Source: Candidatus Pseudobacter hemicellulosilyticus (GTDB taxonomy: Bacteria > Bacteroidota > Bacteroidia > Chitinophagales > Chitinophagaceae). From it: a stretch of 64,000 nt of DNA. Where the stretch lies: NCBI GenBank assembly GCA_029202545.1, contig CP119311.1, positions 3,844,001 through 3,908,000 on the forward strand, read 5' to 3'. The notes beneath the pieces were generated by a model that worked only from the letters and a program-made list of their open reading frames with translations, searched no databases and was not told where the DNA came from. A program made the position numbers and the translations under genes. This document shows positions 8,978 through 19,000 of this stretch, piece by piece. The first letter of the stretch is position 1, and each line of letters begins with the position of its first letter.

Positions 8978-9931
8978 TTAGATCAGGTTTTTTTTGCTGC
9001 TGCTTCTCTTAACGTATTCGCCCCAGGTAAGGTTGTCTTTCCCGGGTTTATGCGCCAGCGCCCTTTCAATGGCGTAGGTGGCGGCGGTTTCCACCACCCA
9101 GTTGAAATTCTCCTGGCCTACGCTGGGCAGATCGGCATCGGGGGCCGGGTTGCAGAAATCGATGGCATAGGGTACGCCATCGCGTACGGCCAGCTCAACG
9201 GTGTTGAAATCATACCCCAGGTACTGGTTGATGCGCAGCACGATCTCTTCCATCTGCTTCAGTCTTTCTGCGCTGGGACGGAAATCGCTGGTATAGCGGA
9301 GATGGTGCGGGTTGCGCGGTTCATAGGGCATAATGCGGACGTACTTGCCGCCGATGCAATAGCAGCGGTAATATTCTTCAAAGATGATCTCTTCCTGCAG
9401 CAGCATGACCAGCTCGCCGGTTTCCCGGTGTTTCTGGAAGAAATCGGCCATATCATGCAACTTGTATACATGTTTCCAGCCGCCGCCGGCAAAGGGCTTC
9501 ATATACGCAGGAAAGCCCACATAATTGAAGATGCCTTCCCAGTCCATGGGGTAGGCCAGGTTGCTGAAAGAGGCGTCGGAAGTATCGGGGGGCAGGTCGT
9601 AAGAAGGCAGGATCACGGTCTTGGGCACCGGAACGCCGATCTTGACGGCCAGGGAGTTGTTGAAGAATTTTTCATCAGCGCTCCACCAGAAGGGGTTGTT
9701 GATGACGGCTGCGCCGCAGACGGCTGCATTTTTGAGAAATGCCCGGTAAAAGGGCACATCCTGGGAAATACGGTCTACTATTACCGTATACTCATGGCCT
9801 TCGCCCTGTACTACTTTGTCTATGCGGACAGGTTCAGCCATGATCCCATCTACCTGTTTGCTGTTGATCTGTTCAATAAAGGCCATCGGAAAAGATCTTT
9901 CTTTCCCAAAGAGAATCCCGATCTTTTTCAT
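8978..9931 (-). CDS. ATP-grasp ligase (D-Ala-D-Ala ligase/RimK-like)
   Basis: A 317-residue cytoplasmic ATP-grasp enzyme, expected to form an amide or peptide bond through an acyl phosphate. The N-terminal pre-ATP-grasp lobe starts MKKIGILFGKERSFP. The nucleotide-binding lobe has FPAYMKPFAGGGWKHVYKL (Lys and the glycine loop) and VMLLQEEI. The catalytic end has FNTVELAVRDGVPYAIDFCNPAPD, where Glu and Asn are the usual Mg ligands. It is the first gene of a two-gene unit with the GCS2 ligase. The divergent esterase starts 98 bp away. Neither RimK nor D-Ala-D-Ala ligase activity should be assumed, because the flanking genes point to a different small metabolite. Confidence 0.87.
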   Translation of the reverse strand: MKKIGILFGKERSFPMAFIEQINSKQVDGIMAEPVRIDKVVQGEGHEYTVIVDRISQDVPFYRAFLKNAAVCGAAVINNPFWWSADEKFFNNSLAVKIGVPVPKTVILPSYDLPPDTSDASFSNLAYPMDWEGIFNYVGFPAYMKPFAGGGWKHVYKLHDMADFFQKHRETGELVMLLQEEIIFEEYYRCYCIGGKYVRIMPYEPRNPHHLRYTSDFRPSAERLKQMEEIVLRINQYLGYDFNTVELAVRDGVPYAIDFCNPAPDADLPSVGQENFNWVVETAATYAIERALAHKPGKDNLTWGEYVKRSSSKKNLI

Positions 9932-10017
9932 AAAAGCTCCGTTTTAATGAATGAAAGTGCAAGGTAAGAGGGTAACCAAATTTATCGGAAGGATGGGGAA
10001 AAAACAAATCATTTATC

Positions 10018-10025
10018 TACTTTTG
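10018..10025 (+). promoter_or_regulatory. Bacteroidota -7 promoter element
   Basis: TACTTTTG matches TAnnTTTG and ends only 4 bp before the esterase ATG at 10030, implying an almost leaderless transcript. No convincing TTG is seen upstream. Confidence 0.5.
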
Positions 10026-10029
10026 CGCC

Positions 10030-10842
10030 ATGCACACGGATACGAGCACCGGCGTGCTGGTGGAAACAGTGATGTTGCCTTCAGACGCCCTGGAACGCAT
10101 AGTTAAGGTTCAGTTTTACTTGCCATTGAATATCCCTGACCCGGGATCCCTGAAATTACTCCTGTTCAATGACGGGCAGGACCTGGAAACCATGGGTTTT
10201 GAGCGGATGCTCAGCAATGGCCTGCAGGAAGGCCGCCTCCAGCCGGTCCTGGTAGCCGGTATTTGCAGCGGGGAGGACCGCCTCCAGGAATACGGGATGA
10301 TCTGCGGCCCGGATTACAAAGGCCGGGGCGCCAGGGCAGGACAGTACCAGCAGTTCATTCTCGAAGAATTACTCCCTTATATTTATGGTCATTACCGGAT
10401 CAGCGAATTTGCTGAACGGGCTTTTGCAGGTTTCTCCCTGGGCGGCCTCAGCGCGCTGGACCTGGTATGGAACAATCCCCGGGTGTTCAGCCGCGTGGGC
10501 GTGTTCTCCGGTTCCCTCTGGTGGCGCAGCAAGGACAAGTACACCAAAGGATATAACGAGTGGCGGGACAGGATGATGCTGGCGCAGCTACGCGCCGGTC
10601 AGTTCCAGCCGGGGCTTAAATTCTTTTTCCAGTGCGGTGAACTGGATGAATGGGAAGACCGCAACCGCAACGGTGTGATTGATTCCATTGATGATACCAT
10701 TGATACTATGCGTGCACTCCTGGCCAAAGGTTACCTGGAAAGAAAAGATATGAGATACTACCAGATGCCTGACGGACGGCATGATGTGGCCAGCTGGGCC
10801 AAGGCCATGCCCGTTTTCCTCCGCTGGGGCTGGAGAAAATAA
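10030..10842 (+). CDS. Esterase-D/enterochelin-esterase-like alpha/beta hydrolase
   Basis: A 270-residue alpha/beta hydrolase without a signal peptide. The nucleophile elbow GFSLGG places the catalytic Ser at residue 136; the late PDGRHDVASW supplies the His, and DGQ near residue 49 is part of the oxyanion region. It matches the putative esterase family that includes Fes and EsteraseD. It is divergent from the ATP-grasp/GCS2 pair and ends in a strong terminator, so it is a single-gene unit in the amidoligase neighbourhood. A role in trimming or releasing the product of those ligases is inference from position. It could equally act on an unrelated ester. Confidence 0.88.
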   Translation: MHTDTSTGVLVETVMLPSDALERIVKVQFYLPLNIPDPGSLKLLLFNDGQDLETMGFERMLSNGLQEGRLQPVLVAGICSGEDRLQEYGMICGPDYKGRGARAGQYQQFILEELLPYIYGHYRISEFAERAFAGFSLGGLSALDLVWNNPRVFSRVGVFSGSLWWRSKDKYTKGYNEWRDRMMLAQLRAGQFQPGLKFFFQCGELDEWEDRNRNGVIDSIDDTIDTMRALLAKGYLERKDMRYYQMPDGRHDVASWAKAMPVFLRWGWRK

Positions 10843-10848
10843 ATACAG

Positions 10849-10894
10849 GCCGGCAGCCTATCCTGACACCAGGATAAGTTGCCGGCTTTTTCTT
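10849..10894 (+). terminator. Strong rho-independent terminator
   Basis: GCCGGCA pairs with TGCCGGC, and inside it ATCCTG pairs with CAGGAT; a TTTTTCTT tract follows. It closes the esterase gene seven bases after the stop. Confidence 0.85.
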
Positions 10895-10914
10895 GCTTTA
10901 TTTAACCTACTATT

Positions 10915-10944
10915 TTGGTGGACTAATACTTTGCACTACCTTTG
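10915..10944 (+). promoter_or_regulatory. Bacteroidota-type promoter of the SusC/SusD unit
   Basis: TTG (10915-10917), a 19-nt spacer and a perfect TACCTTTG (10937-10944). The transcript should begin near 10950, giving a leader of about 280 nt before the susC-like start at 11231. Confidence 0.72.
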
Positions 10945-10957
10945 TGCGGCAACGATA

Positions 10958-10977
10958 GGAAGGGCTTCGGCTTTTCC
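10958..10977 (+). promoter_or_regulatory. UUCG-capped hairpin at the start of the leader
   Basis: GGAAGGGC and GCTTTTCC form an 8-bp stem (two G-U pairs) capped by a TTCG tetraloop, within about ten bases of the predicted transcript start. It may stabilise the leader RNA. Confidence 0.5.
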
Positions 10978-10996
10978 GGATAAACAATCTACTATT

Positions 10997-11071
10997 ATGA
11001 CAAGGTCATCTCTCTTTGTTCGTCTTCAATTCCCCTGTACTACCCTCTACGGCAACGGGTGTTGTTGTTGA
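10997..11071 (+). CDS. Putative cysteine-rich leader peptide upstream of SusC/SusD
   Basis: A 24-codon frame starts MTRSSLFVRL and ends GNGCCC followed by TGA, with one more Cys at residue 14. It lies fully inside the predicted 280-nt leader. The three consecutive TGT codons sit next to a nested pairing: GGGTG (11057-11061) with CACCC (11135-11139), and ATCCTG (11071-11076) with CAGGAT (11123-11128). The repeated GTTGTT at these codons can also pair with AACAAC (11090-11095), giving an alternative fold. This is the layout of a ribosome-stalling attenuator that responds to cysteinyl-tRNA. Polycysteine leader peptides that control sulfur genes are known in Actinobacteria; applying that mechanism here is inference. 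There is no clear ribosome-binding site. Confidence 0.5.
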   Translation: MTRSSLFVRLQFPCTTLYGNGCCC

Positions 11072-11180
11072 TCCTGTCTTCTCGCCCATAACAACGGTTC
11101 ATTTCACTTCATTGCTTGCCCGCAGGATAACCTGCACCCATAACTATACCCTTCCGCAAAGCGGATGCAGTGGCTCTATT

Positions 11181-11213
11181 GCCTTTCCCGGGTAATAAGG
11201 CCGCCCTTCATTT
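11181..11213 (+). promoter_or_regulatory. Possible attenuator hairpin before susC
   Basis: GCCTT (11181-11185) and AAGGC (11197-11201) can pair around an 11-nt loop, followed by a pyrimidine-rich stretch with TTCATTTTCTT. It ends shortly before the start codon at 11231 and could be the terminator arm of the leader. The stem is short, so this is weak. Confidence 0.3.
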
Positions 11214-11230
11214 TCTTAATGTCAATTTTT

Positions 11231-14200
11231 ATGTATAAGCAAAATCTACTTTTTGTGCTTTTGCTGCTATGCAGCTCGTTCATTATGGCACAGCAACCTA
11301 TCAGCGGCGTAGTGCTTTCCGCTGAAACCCGGCAGCCGCTGGAAGGCGCTACCGTCAGTATTCCCCAGTTGAACCGGTCTACCATTACGGACAATCAGGG
11401 TCGTTTCCGGTTAGACTGGAACGGTAGTAAGGCCGTACTCACCGTGTCTTTTGTAGGTACAGAAACAGCCGAAACAGAGATCCGCCCGGGCAGCGCCAAT
11501 ATAACAGTGCTGCTCAAGGCCAGCAATGCCACCCTGACCGAAGTGGTCACCGTGGCCTATACCAATGTAAAACGTTCCGGTTATCCGGGCGCCGTTACTA
11601 CCATTGGCGCCGATAAGATCAATAACCGCCTCACCCCCAATATTACCAATGCCCTGCAGGGGCTGGCGCCTGGTATCCAGACCACTTCCGCCAACGGGCA
11701 GCCGGGCAACAGCTCCACTATCCGTATCCGTGGCGTAGGTTCTATCAACGCTTCCAGCGCCCCGCTCTTTGTGGTGGATGGAGCGCCATTCGACGGGGAT
11801 ATCAATGCCCTCAACCCCGCGGATATTGCTACTATTAATATTTTGAAAGATGCGGTAGCCGCCAACCTGTATGGCTCACGCGCCGCCAACGGCGTTATCA
11901 TTATCACTACCAAACAGGGCAGGAAAGGGGAGGATATTGCAGTGAATGCCACCATCAACCAGGGCTGGAGCAGCCGTGCTGTAAAGGATTATGAGCAGGT
12001 AAGCACCAACCAGTACTTTGAACTGTACTGGGAAGGTCTCCGCAATAAGGCCCTCACCAACGGACAATCTGCCGCACAGGCCGCTGCTACCGCCAGCAGC
12101 CGCGTGGTGGCCGACCTGGGCATCAATCCCTACGGTACCGCCTATCCCAACCCGGTAGGGACGGATGGGAAAATTGTGGCCGGCGCCGTTCCCCTGTGGA
12201 ATGACGACTGGAACGAAGGCATGCAGCAGGATGCCCGCTATACACAGGCGCAGCTGAGCCTCAGCGGCGCCACGGAAAAAAGCAACTGGTATGCCGGCGT
12301 AGGGTATACCAATAACCAGGGCGCTTTCCTGGAATCCGGTTTTAAACGGTATAATTTCCGCACCAACCTCACCCTGCAGGCAAAAAAATGGCTGCAGTTC
12401 GGCTTCAATATCAGCGGGGCCAGCACCGTGCAGGACTATCCTACCTCTGCGGATTCCCGGACAGATAACGTGGTGGTCTTCGGTCGCGTGATCCCCGGCT
12501 TTTATCCCATTTACCAGCGCAATGCGGATGGCAGCTATAAGCTGGATGCCAATGGCGACCAGCAGTTTGATTATGGCGCCTACCGGCCTTCCGCCGCACT
12601 GGCGCGCATGAACCTGATAGGTTCCCAGTCCCTGGACAGGTCCCGCAATACGCGGGAGAATATCGGCGCCCGCACCTTCCTGGAAGCAGCTATCCTGGCC
12701 AACCTGAAATTTAAGACCAGCTTCAACCTGGACTATATCAACGGTAATTCCCTCAGCTATACCAACCCTATAGTGGGTGGCGATGCCGAAATTGGCGGGG
12801 CTATCAGCAAGAGCAATTCCCGCTTCCTGTCGTACACCTGGAACAATGTGCTGACCTATGATGTGGAGATCGCATCGGGCCATCGCCTCAACCTCCTGGC
12901 CGGGCATGAATACTATGCCCTGGAATCCAGCGGGCTGAGCGGCAGCCGCCAGAAATTTGCCCTGCCGGATCTCTATGAGCCGGTAGCTGCTTCCCAGCTG
13001 AATGATTTTACCGGCTCCTCTGATGAATATAACAAGCTCAGCTTTTTTGGACAGGGCCAGTATAATTACCTCAACCGCTATTTTGTAACAGGCTCTGTGC
13101 GCCGCGACGGTTCCTCCCGGTTCTCCCCGGATTCCCGCTGGGGCTCGTTCTGGTCGGCCGGCGCTTCCTGGCGGATCTCCGAAGAGGATTTCCTGAAATC
13201 CGCTGCCTGGCTCAATCTCCTGACCCTGAAAGCCAGTTATGGCGCTTCCGGGAACGATAACCTCTCCGGGTATTACAATTACCTGGCCCTTTATTCCATC
13301 AAAAATAACCTGGGCAACGGCGGTACTATCACTTCCCGGCTGGCAACGCCTTCCCTCAAATGGGAAAGCAACCTGAACCTCAATGTGGGCGTTGATTTTG
13401 GCCTGTTCAAAAACAGGGTGTATGGTTCGGTGAACTATTATGACCGCCAGAGCAAGGACCTGCTCTATGCCCGTCCGCTGCCCGGTTCCACCGGCTTCAC
13501 TTCTATCAGCGCCAATATCGGCGAGCTGAAGAATACCGGTGTAGAGCTGGAGCTGAATGTAATTCCGGTGAGTACCAGGGACTGGAAATGGACCATTGGA
13601 CTGAACCTGGCGCATAACCGCAATGAGATCACTTCCCTGCCCCAGAAAGAGATCAACAGCGGCACTACCAAGAAACTGATGGTGGGCCGTTCCGTATATG
13701 ATTTCTACCTGCGTGAATGGGCCGGTGTGGATGCGCAAACAGGCAGTCCGCTCTGGTACAAGACTACAGACGACGGCAAAAAACAGACCACTTCAGATTA
13801 CAGCAGCGCCACTCAATATTATGTAGGTTCCGCCCTGCCGGATGTTACCGGCGGCTTTACCAACAGCCTGCAATACCGGGATTTTGAATTCTCCTTCCTG
13901 TTTGCCTACAGCATTGGCGGCAAGGTGCTGGACAACGACTATGTGATGCTGCTCACCGGACCTGCCAGTGTAGGCCGGGCCATGAGCACAGAACTGCTGG
14001 ACCGCTGGACGCCCGAGCATACCAATGCCAGCGTGCCGAAGCTGACCACCGATAATAACAACTGGACTTCCGCTTCCACCAGGCTGCTGTATGATGCTAC
14101 CTATGCGCGTTTGAAAACGGCTACCCTGGCTTATTCCTTGCCTGCGCGACTGGTTTCCGCGGCGCATCTGAAGAACCTGCGGGTCTATGCCACCGGCGAG

Positions 14201-14320
14201 AACCTGCTGACCTTCTTTGGCCACCAGGGTATGGACCCGGAACAATCCGTGGAGGGGACTACCTATTACCAGTACCCGGCCATGAAAACCCTTTCCCTGG
14301 GCATTCAGGTGGGACTTTAA
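11231..14320 (+). CDS. SusC/RagA-family TonB-linked outer-membrane protein
   Basis: A 1029-residue outer-membrane transporter that imports a ligand captured by its SusD partner. The signal peptide MYKQNLLFVLLLLCSSFIMAQ begins at 11231; an upstream in-frame codon at 11165 would give a poor start. A carboxypeptidase-like domain (about 22-100) is followed by the SusC plug signature, here TEVVTVAYTNVKRSGYPGAV instead of the usual DEVVVVGYGTQ, with IRGVGSINASSAPLFVVDG and NILKDAVAANLYGSRAANGV. The barrel fills the rest. susD starts 25 bp downstream. No glycosidase, protease or sulfatase is linked, so the substrate is open; the Cys-rich leader hints at a sulfur-related or peptide substrate. Confidence 0.95.
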   Translation: MYKQNLLFVLLLLCSSFIMAQQPISGVVLSAETRQPLEGATVSIPQLNRSTITDNQGRFRLDWNGSKAVLTVSFVGTETAETEIRPGSANITVLLKASNATLTEVVTVAYTNVKRSGYPGAVTTIGADKINNRLTPNITNALQGLAPGIQTTSANGQPGNSSTIRIRGVGSINASSAPLFVVDGAPFDGDINALNPADIATINILKDAVAANLYGSRAANGVIIITTKQGRKGEDIAVNATINQGWSSRAVKDYEQVSTNQYFELYWEGLRNKALTNGQSAAQAAATASSRVVADLGINPYGTAYPNPVGTDGKIVAGAVPLWNDDWNEGMQQDARYTQAQLSLSGATEKSNWYAGVGYTNNQGAFLESGFKRYNFRTNLTLQAKKWLQFGFNISGASTVQDYPTSADSRTDNVVVFGRVIPGFYPIYQRNADGSYKLDANGDQQFDYGAYRPSAALARMNLIGSQSLDRSRNTRENIGARTFLEAAILANLKFKTSFNLDYINGNSLSYTNPIVGGDAEIGGAISKSNSRFLSYTWNNVLTYDVEIASGHRLNLLAGHEYYALESSGLSGSRQKFALPDLYEPVAASQLNDFTGSSDEYNKLSFFGQGQYNYLNRYFVTGSVRRDGSSRFSPDSRWGSFWSAGASWRISEEDFLKSAAWLNLLTLKASYGASGNDNLSGYYNYLALYSIKNNLGNGGTITSRLATPSLKWESNLNLNVGVDFGLFKNRVYGSVNYYDRQSKDLLYARPLPGSTGFTSISANIGELKNTGVELELNVIPVSTRDWKWTIGLNLAHNRNEITSLPQKEINSGTTKKLMVGRSVYDFYLREWAGVDAQTGSPLWYKTTDDGKKQTTSDYSSATQYYVGSALPDVTGGFTNSLQYRDFEFSFLFAYSIGGKVLDNDYVMLLTGPASVGRAMSTELLDRWTPEHTNASVPKLTTDNNNWTSASTRLLYDATYARLKTATLAYSLPARLVSAAHLKNLRVYATGENLLTFFGHQGMDPEQSVEGTTYYQYPAMKTLSLGIQVGL

Positions 14321-14345
14321 TTGTTAACGTTAATCTATCAGGAAT

Positions 14346-15851
14346 ATGAACAAGCAAATTCTTTCTATTTATACTGCGGGACTGGTATTGCTGCTGAGCG
14401 CCTGCAACAAGCAGCTGGATACTGCTCCCAGCAATGCGGTGGCTGAATCCGTGATCTTTAAGAATGTGGCCAATCTGACCACGCTGGCAGAAGGTACCTG
14501 GGCCAGTATGATGGACGATTTTTATGGTGGCACCTATAGCAACCCGGGTTATAAGTCCATTGGGCTGATCAGTGATGTCATGGCCAGTGATGTGAGTGTT
14601 ATTACCAATAAATACGCCTTTGGCGCCACCTATGCCTATACGCAGATGCGCGATGAGACCCAATCGCGGGTGGCGGCAATCTGGAACCAGCTGTACAAGA
14701 TCATCAACAACAACAATATCATTATTGCCAATGCTGATAAGGTGGAAGGGGATGAGGCCGCTAAAAAAGTGCTGAAGGGACAGGCCCTGGCTTTACGCGC
14801 CAATACCTACCTGACCATTGCTGCTTTTTACCAGTTCTCCTACCTCAAGGATCCCCTGGCCAGAACAGCGCCGATCTATACAGTGCCCACAACAGACACT
14901 ACGGCTGGCAATCCCAAGGCCACGCTGAAGGATATCTATACCCTGATCATTGACGACCTGACCCAGGCTAAGACCCTGCTGACAGGTTATACCCGGACGG
15001 CCAAATACAAGATCGATGTGGATGTGGTGAACGGGCTGCTGGCCCGGGCTTACCTGAATACCGGTCGCTGGGACCTGGCTGCCGCTGCGGCGGATGCAGC
15101 CTTACAGAACTACACGCTGATGCCTAAAGCGGATTATACCAAGGGTTTCAATGATGTCAGCAATGTGGAATGGATCTGGGGGCACCAGGAAATTCCCAGC
15201 CAGAGCGATGGCAGCTACAGCTTCCATTTCCTGGATGTAAGTTCTTCCTCTTCCTATTACTACAGCTTTATGGCTGATCCTTTTTTCAAAGAACTGTTTG
15301 AAGAAGGGGATATCCGTACCAGCCTGTTCTCCTGGGATGGCAGTGCTACTGCGCGGGAAGGCTACCTGCAATACAAGAAGTTCAAATTCCGGGCTGACCA
15401 GACGGCCGACCTGGTCCTGATGCGCAGTGCGGAGCAGTACCTGATCAAAGCTGAGGGCTATGCCCGTTCCGGCGATATTGAGCAGGGCGCTGCCGCTCTC
15501 AATGCATTGCGGACAGCCCGTGGCGCGCAGGCTTTTGCAACTGATGGCGCCACTGAGCAAACACTGATAGCGGCTATCCTGGTAGAGCGGAGAAAAGAAT
15601 TATGGGGAGAAGGGTTTGGCCTGGCGGATATTATCCGTAACCAGCAGGCGGTGGTGCGCAAGGCTTATGTGGATGTGGCGGGCAACCCTATCCAGGTAAC
15701 GGTCACCCTGCCGGATGGCAGTACCAAATCAGTCCCGGCCCGGTACCATACCACACTGAAGTTCCCCAATGGTGAGGCCTTTACTGCCAACAGCAGTTAT
15801 TACCTGTTTGTGCTGCCGCAGGCGGAAAGGCAGAATAACCCGAATTTGTAG
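14346..15851 (+). CDS. SusD/RagB-family nutrient-binding outer-membrane lipoprotein
   Basis: A 501-residue surface lipoprotein, the ligand-binding lid of the SusC pore encoded just upstream. The lipobox LLSAC places the lipidated Cys at residue 20. The helical TPR-like SusD architecture is visible in repeated helices such as ALALRANTYLTIAAFYQFSY, VNGLLARAYLNTGRWDLAAAAADAAL and the C-terminal LIKAEGYARSGDIEQGAAALNALRTARGA. The stop at 15851 is followed by a strong terminator. Size is normal for the family. The ligand cannot be deduced. Confidence 0.94.
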   Translation: MNKQILSIYTAGLVLLLSACNKQLDTAPSNAVAESVIFKNVANLTTLAEGTWASMMDDFYGGTYSNPGYKSIGLISDVMASDVSVITNKYAFGATYAYTQMRDETQSRVAAIWNQLYKIINNNNIIIANADKVEGDEAAKKVLKGQALALRANTYLTIAAFYQFSYLKDPLARTAPIYTVPTTDTTAGNPKATLKDIYTLIIDDLTQAKTLLTGYTRTAKYKIDVDVVNGLLARAYLNTGRWDLAAAAADAALQNYTLMPKADYTKGFNDVSNVEWIWGHQEIPSQSDGSYSFHFLDVSSSSSYYYSFMADPFFKELFEEGDIRTSLFSWDGSATAREGYLQYKKFKFRADQTADLVLMRSAEQYLIKAEGYARSGDIEQGAAALNALRTARGAQAFATDGATEQTLIAAILVERRKELWGEGFGLADIIRNQQAVVRKAYVDVAGNPIQVTVTLPDGSTKSVPARYHTTLKFPNGEAFTANSSYYLFVLPQAERQNNPNL

Positions 15852-15948
15852 TCGCCGGGTTTCCTGAAAAAGGGACCGGAGCTGCTGCAATAGCAGGCTG
15901 TCCTGCAAAAGGTAACCACCACCTGTTGCTGACAGACCTGCACAAACA

Positions 15949-15982
15949 AAGAGGCCGTTTCAATAATTTGAAACGGCCTCTT
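15949..15982. terminator. Strong bidirectional terminator
   Basis: AAGAGGCCGTTTCA and TGAAACGGCCTCTT form a perfect 14-bp stem with a 6-nt loop, between the convergent susD-like and Oar-like genes. T-rich bases flank both sides. A second short palindrome, ATACAGT-cag-ACTGTAT, lies at 15991-16007. Confidence 0.88.
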
Positions 15983-16016
15983 ACTTATTTATACAGTCAG
16001 ACTGTATGCTGAGCGA

Positions 16017-19000
16017 TTAGTTGAAAATATAACGCAGCCCTAACTGGATACCCCAGGTACTGTTGGTGGAGTAGTCAGGCTGGTAAGCCCTGGTGATACC
16101 GGGATTGAAAGTATACACCGGGTTGGCGGCAGTATTGCCGGAGCCAACACCCAGCAGCGCCTGGTCCTGGAAGGAACCGAAGTTATATACATAACGGTGT
16201 CCCCAGTCGGAGCTCAGCAGGTTCAGGAAGTTGATGGCGTCAACGCTGACCTGCATGGTGTGTTTTTTGTTGCCTGCTTTTACAGAGAAGTCCTGGAGCA
16301 AACGCAGGTCCAGTGAATGGAACCAGGGCAGTGTTGCGCCGTAACGGTCCATGAACTGGCCTTTGTGTTTTTTCAGGTATTTATCATTTTCAACGAAGGC
16401 GGCAAAAGCATCACGCTGTTGCTGGGCGGTATAAGCGGGGCCGCCGGAAACAGGAGTATAGCTGGCCTGGAAATTCAGTGTCTTGGGATCGGCCGGAATA
16501 AAGACGATATCATTGGTAGCACCATCACCATTGATGTTTGCTCCATAACGGTAGTGGAAGCGGTCCTGTGAAGCGCCGGTATAGAAGAAGCCGATGGTAG
16601 TGGCCATATTGCCTTTCATATACTCAAAGCGGTAGGAGCCACTGGCCATTACGCGGTGAGGGATGGAGAAGTTGGAATAACCCAGTTCCGGTTTATTGGG
16701 GTTCATCACAATGTTATTGGTAGTCCAGCCGCTGGCGGCCTGGTCGCTGGTGCCGATGGCTACATCCTGTGCATAGGTATAAGTATAGGCAACAGTTGCT
16801 TCCCAGTTGCGGGAGAAGGTCTTTGACAGCTGGGCGGTCAGTACCGTGCTGCTGCCTTTGTTGATATTGTCCAGGATGGTCATCTGGCCGATATTGCTGT
16901 TCAGGTTCTGAACATACATGGGTCTGCCATCGGCGCGGCGGCCGGTATCGGCGCCCAGGTTGGCGTTCCGGGCGTATACGTTATTGATCATCCTTGTATA
17001 GAGCGCTTCAATGGTCAGCACATAGTTCTCACCCAGTTTTTTGTCCACTGCCAGGTTGCTCCTCCAGGTCTGCGGCATCTTGAAATCTTCTGCAGTAGCG
17101 CTGTAGGAAGGGCCGCCGGAAGGAATGGTGGCGCCGGGATCAGCAGGGATATTGGTGGGGATATAAGCGGTTCTGTCAGCGTTGAACTTAATAGCGGCAG
17201 CGGCTGCCCCTGTTTTTTGTTCAATGATACGGAGTACGCCATTGTCACCTACCTGGTTAACCAGCCAGATGAAAGGAATGCGGCCGGTGAAGATGCCGGT
17301 ACCACCGCGAACAATAATGGATTTGTCTCCTTCGGGGTCATAGGTGAAACCTACCCTGGGAGATACCAGCAGCCTGGATTTGGGCCATTTGCTGACATCG
17401 AAATGCTCATCGTTGCCATCCTCGTCCTTGAAGGTGATGGCCTTCAGGGCAGTGTTGGTAGGAGGATCATAAGGGTAGAAGGGCAGATCGAAGCGAACGC
17501 CATAGGTCAGCTTGAATTTTTCATTCACAGCAAAGGCATCCTGCATATAAAGGCCGCCCTGGGCAAATTTGGCGGCAGCAGGGGTGATACCTGTTCTGTT
17601 GGTGGGGCTGTAGGAAACACCGAATGCGATGGGCGCTGCATCGTTGATAAAGTCGTCAATGGAGGCAAAACGGTAATAGCTGGGACCACCATAAGCAGCG
17701 AAAGAGTTTTCGAAGGTCATGTAGTCAAAGCTGGCGCCCAGGGTAACAGTATGCCTGCCCAGGTTGAGGGTAACGTTGTTGGCAACATTGTATGCCTTGT
17801 CGTCAATCTTGTTCTCATAGGAGAAAAGATCTGTACCGAAAGAGATATATACGTTGTTCAGGTCGCCTGCACGCATAATGTCCACAAAGGGGAAACTGGT
17901 ATTGGGAACACGCACAGGAGCCAGGTGTGTATAGGAAGCGATCAGCTGGTTGGAGACTGTATTGGAGAAATTGGAATTCAGTTCCAGTACTGCTGAGTTG
18001 GCTTTGTAGTTATTCTTGAAATTGGTGCCGGTATAGGCAATACCTCCGGACTTACCGCCCCTGCGGCCATTGCTGAGCCGGTTGGCAATATTTGTGGGAG
18101 GACCGCTGCTGGCGTTGACCATATCGTCATCATTGGTTTCAGACCAGGTGTAACGGGCAGTCAGCCGGTGCCTGTTGCTGATATTCCAGTCCAGGCGGCC
18201 GGTGAATTTTTTGTTGTCAGTTTCAAAGTCGTAACCTTCATAACCACCCGGATCATACTGGTAGGTGCTGATCAGGTGTTGTTTCAGCCTGTCCAGGTCG
18301 GTAGCCAGTACCGGGGAGCGGTTAGGATCGCTTTCATTGCCGGGTCTGGATGCTACTGTGATAGCAGTGGGCGGTGCTGTTTTCTTCTCCTGCTCGTAGT
18401 TCACGAAGAAGAACAGTTTGTTCTTGATGATGGGGCCGCCAATGCTACCGCCATAAATTTTGGTAGAGCGGGCTACATTGGTGACTTCCTGTCCCAGTAC
18501 TTTGGTGCCGTTGAAGTCCTGGTTCCTGTAGAAACCATAGGCAGTACCGTACCAGTTGTTGGTGCCGCGGCGGGTAACCGCGTTGATACCGGCGCCGGTA
18601 AAACCTGCCTGGCGAACGTCATAGGGAGCAATGTTGACCTGTACCTGGTCAATGGCGTCTACCGAGATAGCGGAAGAAGCGCCGCCGGGCACCTGGCCAT
18701 CACCGCTGCGACCGAAGTTATTATTGAATAGTGAACCATCGATGGTGATGTTGTTGAAACGGTAGTTCATACCGGCAAAGCTGTTACCGTTAGCCTGGGG
18801 AGTCATCCGGGTAAGATTAGAAAGACTACGGCTGACGTTAGGCATGTTGGCAATCACCCTGCGGGAGATATTGGTAGAGGCGCCTACTTTTTCAGTAGCG
18901 CTTTTCCGGTTGCTGACCACCAGTACACTTTCCAGTTCTGTGCTGGAAGCTGATAGTTCAATAGTGATCTCGAATTTTTCACCGAGGGGAATATTCACCT

